Source: Ewingella allii
GTDB taxonomy: Bacteria; Pseudomonadota; Gammaproteobacteria; Enterobacterales; Enterobacteriaceae
Assembly: GCF_044430645.1 (NCBI RefSeq)
Contig: NZ_JAWUDN010000001.1
Location: forward strand, 930,001 to 994,000
DNA: 64,000 bases
Direction: 5' to 3'
Shown one piece after another: positions 52,084-60,935 of the stretch. The position numbers were made by a program, and so were the translations under genes. Each line of letters starts with the position of its first letter. The stretch's first letter is position 1. A model generated the notes under the pieces. The model ran no database searches and was not told the DNA's origin. It was given only the letters and a program-made list of their open reading frames with translations.

Positions 52084-53238
52084 ATGAAATTGTCGGTACT
52101 GGCTGTGCTTATTACCAGCGTAACGCTGAGTGGTTGTGCTAAGGAAAGTGTTGCTACCCCCGCGTCTCCGGCGGCCCAAGCCCCTGCGGCTCAGGCTCCC
52201 GCTACTGAAAAACCGGCGAAAACCACGCTGGCCGAGCAGGGGCGTGACCCGGCTGAATTTCCAGGCTACGTTGAGCAACTGAAAACTCAGGCTCGCCAGC
52301 AGGGGATTAGTCAGGCGACTATCGACAGCGCCTTTGCCAATGTGCACTTTATCGATCGGGTAATTAACTCCGACCGTAACCAGCTCGAAAAGAAAATTAC
52401 CCTCGACGATTACCTCAAGCGCGTTCTGCCTGAAGCCAAAATCGAGCAGGGGCGAATCAACTACCAGCAAAACCTGCCTGCGTTAACTCAGGCCAGCCAG
52501 CGTTACGGCGTGCAGCCGCAATACATCGTTGCGCTGTGGGCTATGGAAAGCAACTTCGGCAAGATTCAGGGTAAAGAAGATGTCTTCTCGGCCCTCGCCA
52601 CCTTGGCATTTGAAGGCCGCCGCGAAGCCTTCTTTACTAAAGAGCTGATGTCGGCATTGAAAATCGTCGATTCCGGCCACGCAACCAGCGACATGATGAA
52701 AGGCTCGTGGGCGGGCGCCATGGGGCAGTCGCAATTTATGCCGTCCTCCTATCTAAACTACGGCGCTGATGGCGACGGCGACGGCAAAATCGATATTTGG
52801 AACAATACCGACGACGTCTTTGCTTCCACCGCTAACTACCTGTCTACCGAAGGCTGGAAAGCCAATCAGAGCTGGGGACAGGAAGTGAAACTGCCTGCCG
52901 GCTTTGATGCCAGCAAAACCGGCCTGAAGAACAATCAGATGCACCCGGCCAGTTATTGGCAGCAGCAGGGCGTGACGCAGGTAGATGGTAGCCCACTGGC
53001 TTCTAACGCTACCCGCGCATGGATTATCACCCCGGATGACCTTCAAGGCCGCGCCTTCCTGGTCTATGATAATTTCCGCACAATAATGCGCTGGAACCGT
53101 TCGACCTATTTCGCATTGAGCATCGGCATGATGGCAGACGCCGTCACGCAACAATCAGAGGCTGCACCAGCTGAGCAAAACTCAGATCCGGCTGCGACCT
53201 CTCCGGCGCCGACGGGGCGTAATCCCTTTGGCGGCTGA
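52084..53238 (+). CDS. MltB-like lytic murein transglycosylase, lipoprotein
   Basis: A 384-residue lipoprotein with a signal sequence and lipobox LSGC (Cys near residue 18). An Ala/Pro-rich linker follows, then an SLT-2/MltB-type catalytic domain. The catalytic Glu is in ALWAMESNFGKIQG, followed by GSWAGAMGQSQFMPSSY and GDGDGKIDIWNNTDDVFASTANY. It cleaves peptidoglycan glycan strands to 1,6-anhydro ends from the outer membrane. It resembles MltB by domain but is a separate paralogue at the ycgL-ycgM site, where E. coli has none. The ATG at 52084 after AAAGGAACA is chosen over a TTG one codon earlier. Confidence 0.93.
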   Translation: MKLSVLAVLITSVTLSGCAKESVATPASPAAQAPAAQAPATEKPAKTTLAEQGRDPAEFPGYVEQLKTQARQQGISQATIDSAFANVHFIDRVINSDRNQLEKKITLDDYLKRVLPEAKIEQGRINYQQNLPALTQASQRYGVQPQYIVALWAMESNFGKIQGKEDVFSALATLAFEGRREAFFTKELMSALKIVDSGHATSDMMKGSWAGAMGQSQFMPSSYLNYGADGDGDGKIDIWNNTDDVFASTANYLSTEGWKANQSWGQEVKLPAGFDASKTGLKNNQMHPASYWQQQGVTQVDGSPLASNATRAWIITPDDLQGRAFLVYDNFRTIMRWNRSTYFALSIGMMADAVTQQSEAAPAEQNSDPAATSPAPTGRNPFGG

Positions 53239-53260
53239 CTGACACTTTCAGGAGTTTCCC

Positions 53261-53917
53261 ATGTATCAACACCGTGACTGGAATGGTGCATTACTTGATT
53301 TTCCGGTGAATAAAGTGGTGTGTGTTGGCAGTAACTACGCCGACCATATTAAAGAGATGGGCAGTCAGGTTGCGCCCGAGCCGGTGCTGTTTATCAAACC
53401 AGAAACCGCGCTCTGCGATATTCGCCAGCCGATTGCCATTCCGCAGAACTTAGGTTCGGTGCATCACGAAGTGGAATTGGCGGTGCTGATCGGCACGCCG
53501 CTCAAGCAGGCCAGCGAAGATCGCGTGGCCAACGCCATTGCCGGTTACGGCGTTGCGCTGGATTTAACCCTGCGTGACCTGCAAGCAGGCTTCAAGAAGG
53601 CAGGGCAGCCATGGGAAAAAGCCAAAGGCTTCGACGGCTCTTGCCCAATTAGCGGTTTTATTCCGGTCAGTGAGTTTGGCGACGCCCAGTCGGCTGATCT
53701 CCAGCTGATTGTGAATAATGAAGTGCGCCAGAGTGGCAACACGCAGGATATGTTGACTAAGATCCTGCCCCTGATTGCCTATATGAGTCGTTTCTTCACG
53801 CTGCGCGCGGGAGATATTATTCTCACCGGCACGCCACAGGGCGTCGGCCCGATGGCCGTCGGCGACACTATCCAAGTCGCGGTTAACGGCAAGTCGGTGA
53901 CCACTCGCGTTATTTAG
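53261..53917 (+). CDS. ycgM: YcgM, fumarylacetoacetate hydrolase-family protein
   Basis: A 218-residue FAH-family enzyme. Metal ligands are visible in HHEVELAVLIG (His-Glu, Glu) and in the Asp of VALDLTLRD. Related proteins act as acylpyruvate hydrolases, oxaloacetate decarboxylases or tautomerases; which applies here cannot be read from the sequence. It is near-identical in length to E. coli YcgM (219) and precedes ycgN as there. AGGAG precedes the ATG. Confidence 0.94.
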   Translation: MYQHRDWNGALLDFPVNKVVCVGSNYADHIKEMGSQVAPEPVLFIKPETALCDIRQPIAIPQNLGSVHHEVELAVLIGTPLKQASEDRVANAIAGYGVALDLTLRDLQAGFKKAGQPWEKAKGFDGSCPISGFIPVSEFGDAQSADLQLIVNNEVRQSGNTQDMLTKILPLIAYMSRFFTLRAGDIILTGTPQGVGPMAVGDTIQVAVNGKSVTTRVI

Positions 53918-54039
53918 CGCTTTCTGATCTACCTCAAGACAGTGGGTCGCCCGGAGACATTTCGGGCGGCTTTACTTGCATCTCTGCACTAAAGTGTTTA
54001 TATAAGCCCCCTCATTTTATACTTGAACCGGATGCCACC

Positions 54040-54489
54040 ATGACTGAACCCAACTTTTGGCAGAAAAAAACGCTGCCTGAAATGACCGACGAAGAGTGGG
54101 AAGCGTTGTGCGACGGTTGCGGGCAATGCTGCCTGCACAAGCTGATTGACGAAGACACGGACGAAATCTATTTCACCAACGTGGCCTGCAACCAGTTAAA
54201 CATTAAGTCCTGCCAATGCCGTAATTACGAGCGCCGCTTCACGCTGGAGGAGGATTGCATCAAACTCACCCGTGAAAATCTCACCACCTTCGACTGGTTG
54301 CCACCAACTTGCGCGTATCGCCTCATAGGCGAGGGTAAGCCGCTATTCCCATGGCACCCGCTGCTGCATAAGTCATCCAAATCCGCCATGCACACCGAGC
54401 GAATTTCCGTGCGCTACATCGCCGTACGCGAAGACGACGTCGAGGACTGGCAGGACCACATCTTAAATAAGCCGAGTTGGGCGAAGTAA
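54040..54489 (+). CDS. ycgN: YcgN, UPF0260 cysteine-cluster protein
   Basis: A 149-residue UPF0260 protein with the conserved cysteine pattern LCDGCGQCCLHKL near residue 23 and further cysteines in CQCRNYERR. It is probably a metal or iron-sulfur binding protein of unknown role. It follows ycgM as in E. coli. In E. coli the next genes are hlyE and umuDC; here they are absent. Confidence 0.94.
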   Translation: MTEPNFWQKKTLPEMTDEEWEALCDGCGQCCLHKLIDEDTDEIYFTNVACNQLNIKSCQCRNYERRFTLEEDCIKLTRENLTTFDWLPPTCAYRLIGEGKPLFPWHPLLHKSSKSAMHTERISVRYIAVREDDVEDWQDHILNKPSWAK

Positions 54490-54523
54490 GAACCATATTT
54501 TTCCAGCCTCAAAGCCATTTTGC

Positions 54524-54550
54524 AAAACCCGCCCATAAAGCGGGTTTTCT
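54524..54550 (+). terminator. Terminator after ycgN
   Basis: AAAACCCGC and GCGGGTTTT pair around CCATAAA, followed by further T residues. Confidence 0.88.
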
Positions 54551-54569
54551 GTTTATCGAACTAAACATT

Positions 54570-54815
54570 CTTAATAGCAGGTGCCATCTTTATGATGAGA
54601 CCCCGTGCCGCCGGGTGGGCACCTTTCGGACATGCCATTGCTGAAGCTGAAGTAAGAGGATTCAAAGGGGAGGGAAACCCAAAAAGAAAAGGCCCCGAGT
54701 GTTCGAAAACAACTCAGGGCCCTACCAATCATTGCTACATGAAGTGGACGGCGATTATGTCTAAAGCTAATCAATTAGTAAACAACTAAAACGCTGAGTG
54801 ATAGGTGTTTTTTTT
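54570..54815 (+). ncRNA. Unassigned structured region with a 16-codon frame
   Basis: AGGTGCC (54579-54585) pairs with GGCACCT (54618-54624), enclosing CCCG/CGGG. A second hairpin pairs GGCCC and GAGT (54691-54700) with ACTC and GGGCC (54712-54721). Then comes ATG at 54739 with a 16-residue frame (MKWTAIMSKANQLVNN) ending at 54789, and a run of eight T at 54808-54815. This looks like a small transcript: a small RNA, a leader-peptide element or a type I toxin-like unit. I recognise no family. The rest of 54490-54992 holds only the ycgN terminator and the promoter of the next gene. Confidence 0.35.
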
Positions 54816-54992
54816 GTAGGTATCGTTAAAATAATGCTTGCTCAAGAAATCGGCGATTGGCGCTTTTTCTGGCAGAATTTTGTGAAAAATCGGCGATCCG
54901 CGTTTGATACATTGCCTTCGCTCTCCTCGCTGCTATGATTCGACTATCATTTTTTTGTATATCAATTGGTTCGTCAATTCAGGAAAACCAAA

Positions 54993-55430
54993 ATGAATAA
55001 AACCTTTATCGCATTGGCCGTGCTGATGCTCGCCGGTTGTGCGAAAAATCCCTACCAGGCAGCGCCGCAGGTGATTCAATCCGATGTGATCACCCAGACT
55101 GACCCGAGACTCAAAGCAGAAGTTGATCCGCAAGCGGACAAGGGCAAAACGCGAGTGAGACTGCACCGTGCCGACCAGTGGACGCTGGTGCCTTTCGAGA
55201 GAACCTGTCCGCTGTACGTGCGCGTGGACAATAAAGTGGTGGCGGCTTTGCAGTTTAACGAATACGTCGACCTTAACCTGATCAACGGCAAAAGAGATGT
55301 GAAGGTGAGCCTGGCTTGTACTCTGACCGGTCGTTCGGCTGAAGCCGTGATTCAGGCTAATGGTACTCCGCAGGAGTATGAAACTGACAGCGGCTGGTAC
55401 GGCCAACTGCGTTTGTGGCGCACCAAGTAA
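54993..55430 (+). CDS. Small lipoprotein of unknown function
   Basis: A 145-residue lipoprotein with a classical signal sequence and lipobox LAGC (MNKTFIALAVLMLAGCAKN, Cys16). The residue after Cys is Ala, which favours the outer membrane. The mature part has a central segment (RVRLHRADQWTLVPFERTCPLYVRVDNKVVAALQFNEYVDLNLINGKRD) that looks like a compact beta domain, with two further Cys residues that could pair. I do not recognise a named family. The start at 54993 follows AGGAAAA. It occupies the site of umuDC/hlyE in E. coli, and ends at a bidirectional terminator shared with dsbB. Confidence 0.85.
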   Translation: MNKTFIALAVLMLAGCAKNPYQAAPQVIQSDVITQTDPRLKAEVDPQADKGKTRVRLHRADQWTLVPFERTCPLYVRVDNKVVAALQFNEYVDLNLINGKRDVKVSLACTLTGRSAEAVIQANGTPQEYETDSGWYGQLRLWRTK

Positions 55431-55454
55431 ACTTTCGAGTCGTATCGCATGCAA

Positions 55455-55483
55455 TAAAAAAGGCGCCTTAGGCGCCTTTTTCT
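55455..55483. terminator. Bidirectional terminator between the lipoprotein gene and dsbB
   Basis: AAAAAAGGCGCC and GGCGCCTTTTT pair around TTA, with A- and T-runs on the two sides. Confidence 0.92.
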
Positions 55484-55502
55484 TTAATGCAGAATGGGGT
55501 TA

Positions 55503-56033
55503 TTAGCGAGTGAACAGGTCACGGCGTTTTGGTTTAACGAACTGCGCGATTAATACCAGCAGAGCGATAACCATAAACACGCTGAACACCACCACTAACC
55601 ACTGTGGCATACCCAAAGTCAGGAATTCCCACTGTTTCTCTGCACAGTCACCGGTAGCAACGAACACGGACGGCAACCATTTGTCGAGAGGCAACCAGCT
55701 TGGGAAGCGGGCGGCGAAGTCACAGGTGGCGAACGGAGAAGGATGAAGCTGAATCATGGTGTGTTCCCATGACAGGCGGATCCCTTCGTAGGCGCTGTAA
55801 ATCCAAATCAAAATACCGGCATAGCGCAACCAGGTCGAAGGTGCGATAGCACCAACAATTCCGGCACCCAATACGCCAAACAGTGCGCAACGCTCATAAA
55901 TACACATTACGCAAGGTTGTAATAACATGACGTGTTGGAAATAAAGAGCAACCAGTTCTAACACCAGCGCAGTTAACGCTAACAGCAGCCATGCACCGCG
56001 CCCTTGGGAGCAGCGGTTTAGATATTGCAACAT
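55503..56033 (-). CDS. dsbB: DsbB, disulfide bond formation protein B
   Basis: A 176-residue inner-membrane protein (the E. coli length) with four helices. It reoxidises DsbA and passes electrons to quinones. The first redox pair is Cys41-Cys44 (QPCVMCIYER), and the second lies in the periplasmic loop (ATCDFAARFPSW and TGDCAEKQW). The start at 56033 (MLQYLNRCSQGRG) fits the family; 17 upstream codons are rejected. nhaB is next upstream on the same strand. Confidence 0.97.
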   Translation of the reverse strand: MLQYLNRCSQGRGAWLLLALTALVLELVALYFQHVMLLQPCVMCIYERCALFGVLGAGIVGAIAPSTWLRYAGILIWIYSAYEGIRLSWEHTMIQLHPSPFATCDFAARFPSWLPLDKWLPSVFVATGDCAEKQWEFLTLGMPQWLVVVFSVFMVIALLVLIAQFVKPKRRDLFTR

Positions 56034-56225
56034 AGTTTTGTTTCCATGCAGTAAGCAACTGCCAAGCAGTGTAAACGAATTCACATTTGCTGCCAGCCCG
56101 CCGAATTAAAATTCATGTAAAAAATAGCAGTAAAAACACACACTTTTCATTCTGTCAGAGTGTTTACATTTCACAGAATGCCTGAAGATTTTTGCCGCCG
56201 ATATCTTTTCTTTATCCCCGCACGC

Positions 56226-57797
56226 TTAAGGCAGAATTTCTTTGATATTTGGCAGTGTTATCCAATGCATATCGATAAACCACTGGGTTAAATCCGGTAA
56301 CAGATATTGCACACACAGCCAGCCAACCAGGGTCATCACCACGGTGTAAGGCAGGGCCATCCACACCATGCGCCCGTAGGACAGGCGAATCAGCGGGGCT
56401 AAGGCCGAGGTGAGCAGGAACAGGAAGGCAGCCTGACCGTTGGGTGTCGCCACCGACGGCAAATTGGTGCCGGTATTAATGGCGACCGCCAGCAGTTGGA
56501 ACTGCTCCAGTGAGATGACGCCATTCTCCAAAGCCGTTTTGGCTTCATTGATATAGACCGTGCCGACAAACACGTTATCGGACACCGATGAGAGCAGGCC
56601 GTTAAATAGATAGAACAGCGACAGCTGGTTGGCCGGCTCGGCGCGTAACACAAAGTGGATAATCGGGCTAAAGAGATGCTGCTCGATGATCACCGCCACC
56701 ACCGCGAAAAAGACCGTCAGCAAGGCGGTGAAGGGCAGCGCATCCTGAAAAGCCTTGCCGATGGCATGTTCATCGGTCACGCCGCACAGGGCGGTCGCGA
56801 AGATAATCACCGACAGGCCAATCAGGCCCACTTCCGCCAGATGAAAGGCCAGGGCGATAATCAGCCAGATGCCAATCACTGCCTGTACCGCGAGTTTAAT
56901 CCGCTCCTGCTTATCCCTTTTGGCGGCGTTTTGCAGATCGTACTTTTTCAGAATATCAAACACGCTGGCGGGAAGTGCCGCGCCATAGCCAAACACCTTG
57001 AAGCGCTCCACCAGAAAACAGACCAGCAGCCCGCAGAAGAACACCGGGACCGATACTGGCGAGACGCGCAGGGCGAAGTCGGCGAACTGCCAGCCCGCCG
57101 ATTTAGCAATAATCAGGTTTTGCGGCTCGCCAACCATGGTCATCACGCCGCCCAGCGCGGTGCCGACGCCCGCGTGCATCATCAGGCTGCGCAAGAAGGC
57201 GCGGAACTGTTCCAGCGTCTGCTGATGCTGCTGGGAGTCACTGAAGCCAGTGTCATCGTTGACATCTGCCTGATCCCCGCCGTTGGAGGCGACGCGGTGG
57301 TAAATAGAGTAGAACCCGACCGAGACGCTGATCACCACCGCCACCACGGTTAACGCGTCGAGGAAGGCGGAGAGAAAGGCCGCCGCCAGGCAGAAGGAGA
57401 GAGAAAGGGCGGTTTTGCTGCGAATGTTGAGCAGCAGCTTGGTGAACACGAAGAGCAGCAACTGCTTCATAAAGTAGATGCCGGCGACCATAAAGATCAG
57501 CAGCAAAATTACTTCCAGATTGGAAAATACCTGCTCTTTAATTCTCTCCGCGCTGGTCATACCGATCATCACGGCTTCAATCGCCAGCAGGCCGCCGGGC
57601 TGTAATGGGTAGCACTTTAACGCCATACCAAGCGTGAAAATAAACTCAACGACTAACAGCCAGCCGGCAAGAAAAGGACTCACCAGAAAATAAATAATAG
57701 GGTTAAGAATTAGGAAGCCAATAATGGTTAATTTATACCAATCGGGGGACTGGCCGAGGAAGTTTTTGACGAACGCGCGTCGAAAAGTCATGTCCAT
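56226..57797 (-). CDS. nhaB: NhaB, sodium/proton antiporter
   Basis: A 523-residue inner-membrane Na+/H+ antiporter with about 12 hydrophobic helices. The segments KNFLGQSPDWYKL, GVGTALGGVMTMVGEPQNLIIAKSAGW and NTGTNLPSVATPNGQAAFLFLLTSALAPL match E. coli NhaB (513). It exports Na+ at neutral to alkaline pH. The start at 57797 (MDMTFRRAF) has GGAG somewhat far upstream, and an ATG two codons later is equally possible. It is divergent from fadR. Confidence 0.96.
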   Translation of the reverse strand: MDMTFRRAFVKNFLGQSPDWYKLTIIGFLILNPIIYFLVSPFLAGWLLVVEFIFTLGMALKCYPLQPGGLLAIEAVMIGMTSAERIKEQVFSNLEVILLLIFMVAGIYFMKQLLLFVFTKLLLNIRSKTALSLSFCLAAAFLSAFLDALTVVAVVISVSVGFYSIYHRVASNGGDQADVNDDTGFSDSQQHQQTLEQFRAFLRSLMMHAGVGTALGGVMTMVGEPQNLIIAKSAGWQFADFALRVSPVSVPVFFCGLLVCFLVERFKVFGYGAALPASVFDILKKYDLQNAAKRDKQERIKLAVQAVIGIWLIIALAFHLAEVGLIGLSVIIFATALCGVTDEHAIGKAFQDALPFTALLTVFFAVVAVIIEQHLFSPIIHFVLRAEPANQLSLFYLFNGLLSSVSDNVFVGTVYINEAKTALENGVISLEQFQLLAVAINTGTNLPSVATPNGQAAFLFLLTSALAPLIRLSYGRMVWMALPYTVVMTLVGWLCVQYLLPDLTQWFIDMHWITLPNIKEILP

Positions 57798-58039
57798 GGT
57801 AAGGACGTCTCCATTTTTGTAATGCAGCAAAATCAACTGACTAGGCTAGGTAATTCCACTCAGCAATGCGAGTCAAATTGAATAAATAAGGTGATTACTG
57901 CTTAAATATCGGAAAATTTTGACGGCCTATGCACAGTTTCACTATAAGTTCGGAAAGGCCGCTATAACATGCCATTTACGTCTGGTATGATGAGCAGAAT
58001 TATATCGCCAATAAAAGTCCTAAACGGAATGTAAACACC

Positions 58040-58759
58040 ATGGTTATTAAGGCGCAGAGTCCTGCCGGTTTCGCCGAAGAGTACATTATAGAAAGTATCT
58101 GGAATAGCCGCTTCCCGCCGGGATCAATTCTGCCCGCCGAACGCGAACTTTCAGAGTTAATTGGCGTGACGCGCACCACATTGCGTGAGGTTTTACAACG
58201 GCTTGCGCGTGACGGCTGGCTGACCATTCAGCACGGCAAACCGACCAAAGTGAATAACTTCTGGGAAACGTCAGGGCTGAATATCCTTGAAACGCTAGCC
58301 CGTTTGGACCACGCCAGCGTCCCGCAATTGATTGATAACCTGTTGTCGGTTCGCACCAATATTGCGACGATTTTTATCCGCCGCGCGATGCGCAAAAACC
58401 CGGAAGAGACTCAGCAAGTGCTGGCTAAGGCGCATGAAGTTTCTGACAATGCTGAAGCCTTTATGGAGCTGGATTACGGCATTTTCCGTGGTTTGGCTTT
58501 CGCTTCCGGCAACCCGATTTATGGTTTGATTATTAATGGTTTACGCGGTTTATACACCCGAGTTGGCCGTTATTACTTCTCCAACTCTGAAGCGCGTAAA
58601 CTGGCGATTGCCTTTTATCAGCGCCTGTCGCGCATTTGCGAAGAGAAGAGCTACGATCAGGTGGTTGACTGCGTGCGCGAATATGGCCGCCAAAGTGGTG
58701 AAATTTGGCACAGCATGCAAAGCACCATGCCGGGCGATTTGACCGACAAGAAACGCTAA
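58040..58759 (+). CDS. fadR: FadR, fatty acid metabolism regulator
   Basis: A 239-residue GntR-family regulator. The winged helix-turn-helix domain carries LPAERELSELIGVTRTTLREVLQRLARDGWL at about residues 34-64. The C-terminal domain binds long-chain acyl-CoA. It represses fad genes (a site is visible before fadD in this window) and activates fabA and fabB. The length equals E. coli FadR (239). The ribosome binding site is weak. Confidence 0.97.
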   Translation: MVIKAQSPAGFAEEYIIESIWNSRFPPGSILPAERELSELIGVTRTTLREVLQRLARDGWLTIQHGKPTKVNNFWETSGLNILETLARLDHASVPQLIDNLLSVRTNIATIFIRRAMRKNPEETQQVLAKAHEVSDNAEAFMELDYGIFRGLAFASGNPIYGLIINGLRGLYTRVGRYYFSNSEARKLAIAFYQRLSRICEEKSYDQVVDCVREYGRQSGEIWHSMQSTMPGDLTDKKR

Positions 58760-58793
58760 TCTCGCTGTAGACAGCAGTTAGTCGCAGTAAAAG

Positions 58794-58819
58794 AAAAGGG
58801 CGCCTAGGCGCCCTTTTTG
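58794..58819. terminator. Bidirectional terminator between fadR and ycgB
   Basis: AAAAGGGCGCC and GGCGCCCTTTTT pair around TA, with A- and T-runs on the two sides. Confidence 0.92.
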
Positions 58820-58853
58820 CTGGCTGATAGTCAGTGGTGGATCAGATGAACCG

Positions 58854-60389
58854 TTAAAGCGGCGCTGGCCGTGGCGGGCAGCGTTCAAGAAGCTCGACGC
58901 TGCCGTCCTCATTTAACTGCTCCATAAACACGTCAAAGCCCCATAGGCGATGAATGTGCTTCATCACTTCGCGACGGCTTTTATCCAGCGGGGCGCGGTC
59001 TTGCGGGATGTAGCGCAACGTCAGCGAGCGGTCGCCGCGCAAATCCACGTTCCACACTTGAATATTCGGCTCATGATGGCTCAGGTTATACTGCGCTGAT
59101 AACTCCTCGCGTATCGCCCGATATCCCTCTTCATTGTGAATAGCGGCGATTTCCAGATAATTATTTCGGTCATCGTCGAGCACGGTAAACAGCTTGAAGT
59201 CGCGCATCACTTTTGGCGACAAGAACTGGCTAATAAAGCTTTCGTCTTTAAAATCGCGCATCGCAAAATGCAGCGTGTCGAGCCAGTCTGAACCGGCGAT
59301 GTCCGGGAACCAATACCTGTCCTCTTCCGTTGGCGACTGACAGATTCGCTTGAGGTCCTGGAACATGGCGAAGCCCAGCGCGTAAGGGTTTATGCCGCTG
59401 TAGTACGGGCTATTATAAGGCGGCTGGAACACCACGTTGGTGTGGCTGTGCAGGAATTCCAGAATGAATTTGTCCGACACTTTACCTTCGTCATACAGAT
59501 GATTGAGGATGGTGTAGTGCCAGAAGGTCGCCCAGCCCTCGTTCATCACCTGAGTCTGTTTCTGCGGATAGAAATATTGGCTGATTTTACGCACGATGCG
59601 CAGGATCTCGCGCTGCCACGGTTCGAGCAGCGGGGCATTTTTCTCCATGAAATAGAGAATGTTTTCCTGCGGCTCGGAAGGGAAACGGCGGGCCTGCTCG
59701 GGCGCGTCCACGCTGTCTTTACGCGGCAGCGTCTTCCACAGCGAGTTAACCTGACTTTGCAGGTAAGCCTCGCGACTTTCCTGACGCGCTTTCTCTTCTT
59801 GCAGTGAGATTTTCTGTGGGCGCTTGTAGCGATCGACGCCGTAATTCATCAACGCGTGGCAAGAGTCGAGCAGGCGCTCAACTTCCTCTACGCCGTAACG
59901 CTCCTCGCACTGGCTGATGTAACGGCGTGCAAACAGCAGGTAATCGACAATTGAGCTGGCGTCGGTCCAGCTGCGGAACAGGTAGTTATTTTTGAAGAAC
60001 GAGTTGTGCCCATAGCAGGCATGCGCCATCACCAGCGCTTGCATGGTCATGGTGTTCTCTTCCATCAAATAGGCGATACAAGGGTTAGAGTTGATGACGA
60101 TTTCGTAAGCCAGACCCTGCTGCCCCTGCTTATAGCGCTGCTCGGTTTCGATAAATTTCTTACCAAACGACCAGTGTGTATAGTTGATAGGCATGCCAAT
60201 GCTTGAATAGGCATCCATCATCTGTTCGGAGGTGATGACTTCAATTTGATGCGGATAAGTATCAAGTCGGTAAGACTTCGCGACCCGGTCAATCTCTTCG
60301 AGATAGGTCTGCAATAGATCAAACGTCCAGTCCGGTCCATCGCTCAGACGCTGGTCTGCCATTTTAAAATCTTGGGTCTTTGTCGTCAT
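58854..60389 (-). CDS. ycgB: YcgB, SpoVR-family protein
   Basis: A 511-residue SpoVR-family protein (E. coli YcgB: 510). Conserved segments are PTNYTHWSFGKK-like (PINYTHWSFGKKF), MAHACYGHNSFFKNN and MNEGWATFWHY, the latter two resembling metal-dependent hydrolase helices. In enterobacteria it forms part of the sigma-S stress regulon with yeaG and yeaH; its biochemistry is unknown. The start at 60389 gives the family length, and five extra upstream codons are rejected. Confidence 0.94.
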   Translation of the reverse strand: MTTKTQDFKMADQRLSDGPDWTFDLLQTYLEEIDRVAKSYRLDTYPHQIEVITSEQMMDAYSSIGMPINYTHWSFGKKFIETEQRYKQGQQGLAYEIVINSNPCIAYLMEENTMTMQALVMAHACYGHNSFFKNNYLFRSWTDASSIVDYLLFARRYISQCEERYGVEEVERLLDSCHALMNYGVDRYKRPQKISLQEEKARQESREAYLQSQVNSLWKTLPRKDSVDAPEQARRFPSEPQENILYFMEKNAPLLEPWQREILRIVRKISQYFYPQKQTQVMNEGWATFWHYTILNHLYDEGKVSDKFILEFLHSHTNVVFQPPYNSPYYSGINPYALGFAMFQDLKRICQSPTEEDRYWFPDIAGSDWLDTLHFAMRDFKDESFISQFLSPKVMRDFKLFTVLDDDRNNYLEIAAIHNEEGYRAIREELSAQYNLSHHEPNIQVWNVDLRGDRSLTLRYIPQDRAPLDKSRREVMKHIHRLWGFDVFMEQLNEDGSVELLERCPPRPAPL

Positions 60390-60935
60390 AAGCCGCACCC
60401 TCATTCAGTTACGGACGCAACAGAGTGTTTGATTCAGAACTGTTTATTACGAAATTTGTGCGCCCATAGATAATCGTAGCTCAATCTGTTGGTTATGCAG
60501 ATAGCGCTGGTTTAATAAGCATGAATTATTGCTATCAAGCCGACAGCTTCATCAAACGCTTATGGTAGAAAACAGTCAATCGCTACGATGAATTCAGACA
60601 ATATTTCCCATAACTCAATCTTTAGAGGATTGTTCTGCAAAATTGCCTTTTGTTTGGTTTTAAATAACAAAAAGATTCTCGGGTTAATGGCTCGTGCTGA
60701 AAGTGATGGTTTATCGCGACTGCCGCAATATGCCGCTGCTTTGAACTGCATAGGGCGCGGGGTTGGGGGATATTGTTATTTTTATGTGACTGTTGAAAAA
60801 TAGAGGTAGATACAGGATAAATAATTGTGAAATCCATCGCGGTTTTCGCCGCAGGTGTTGGCAATTGGCCGCTGTCAGGTTAGTTTCCGTCTCACAGAAT
60901 ATTATGCTTTATATTGCCTTTGATTGGAGTCGAGT
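60390..60935. promoter_or_regulatory. ycgB/dadA divergent intergenic region
   Basis: This 546-base AT-rich gap separates ycgB from dadA. In E. coli dadAX is controlled by Lrp and CRP from a comparable upstream region. A weak CRP-like half-site (TGTGA-AATCCA-TCGCG near 60827) is present. Short frames here have no ribosome binding sites, so I support no gene. Confidence 0.45.

Noticed and set aside
54571..54774. 67-codon leftward frame after ycgN
   Set aside because: It has no ribosome binding site and an unlikely composition, and it overlaps the structured region; not supportable as a gene.
60588..60803. 71-codon rightward frame in the ycgB-dadA gap
   Set aside because: No convincing ribosome binding site or family resemblance; the gap is better explained as the dadAX regulatory region.
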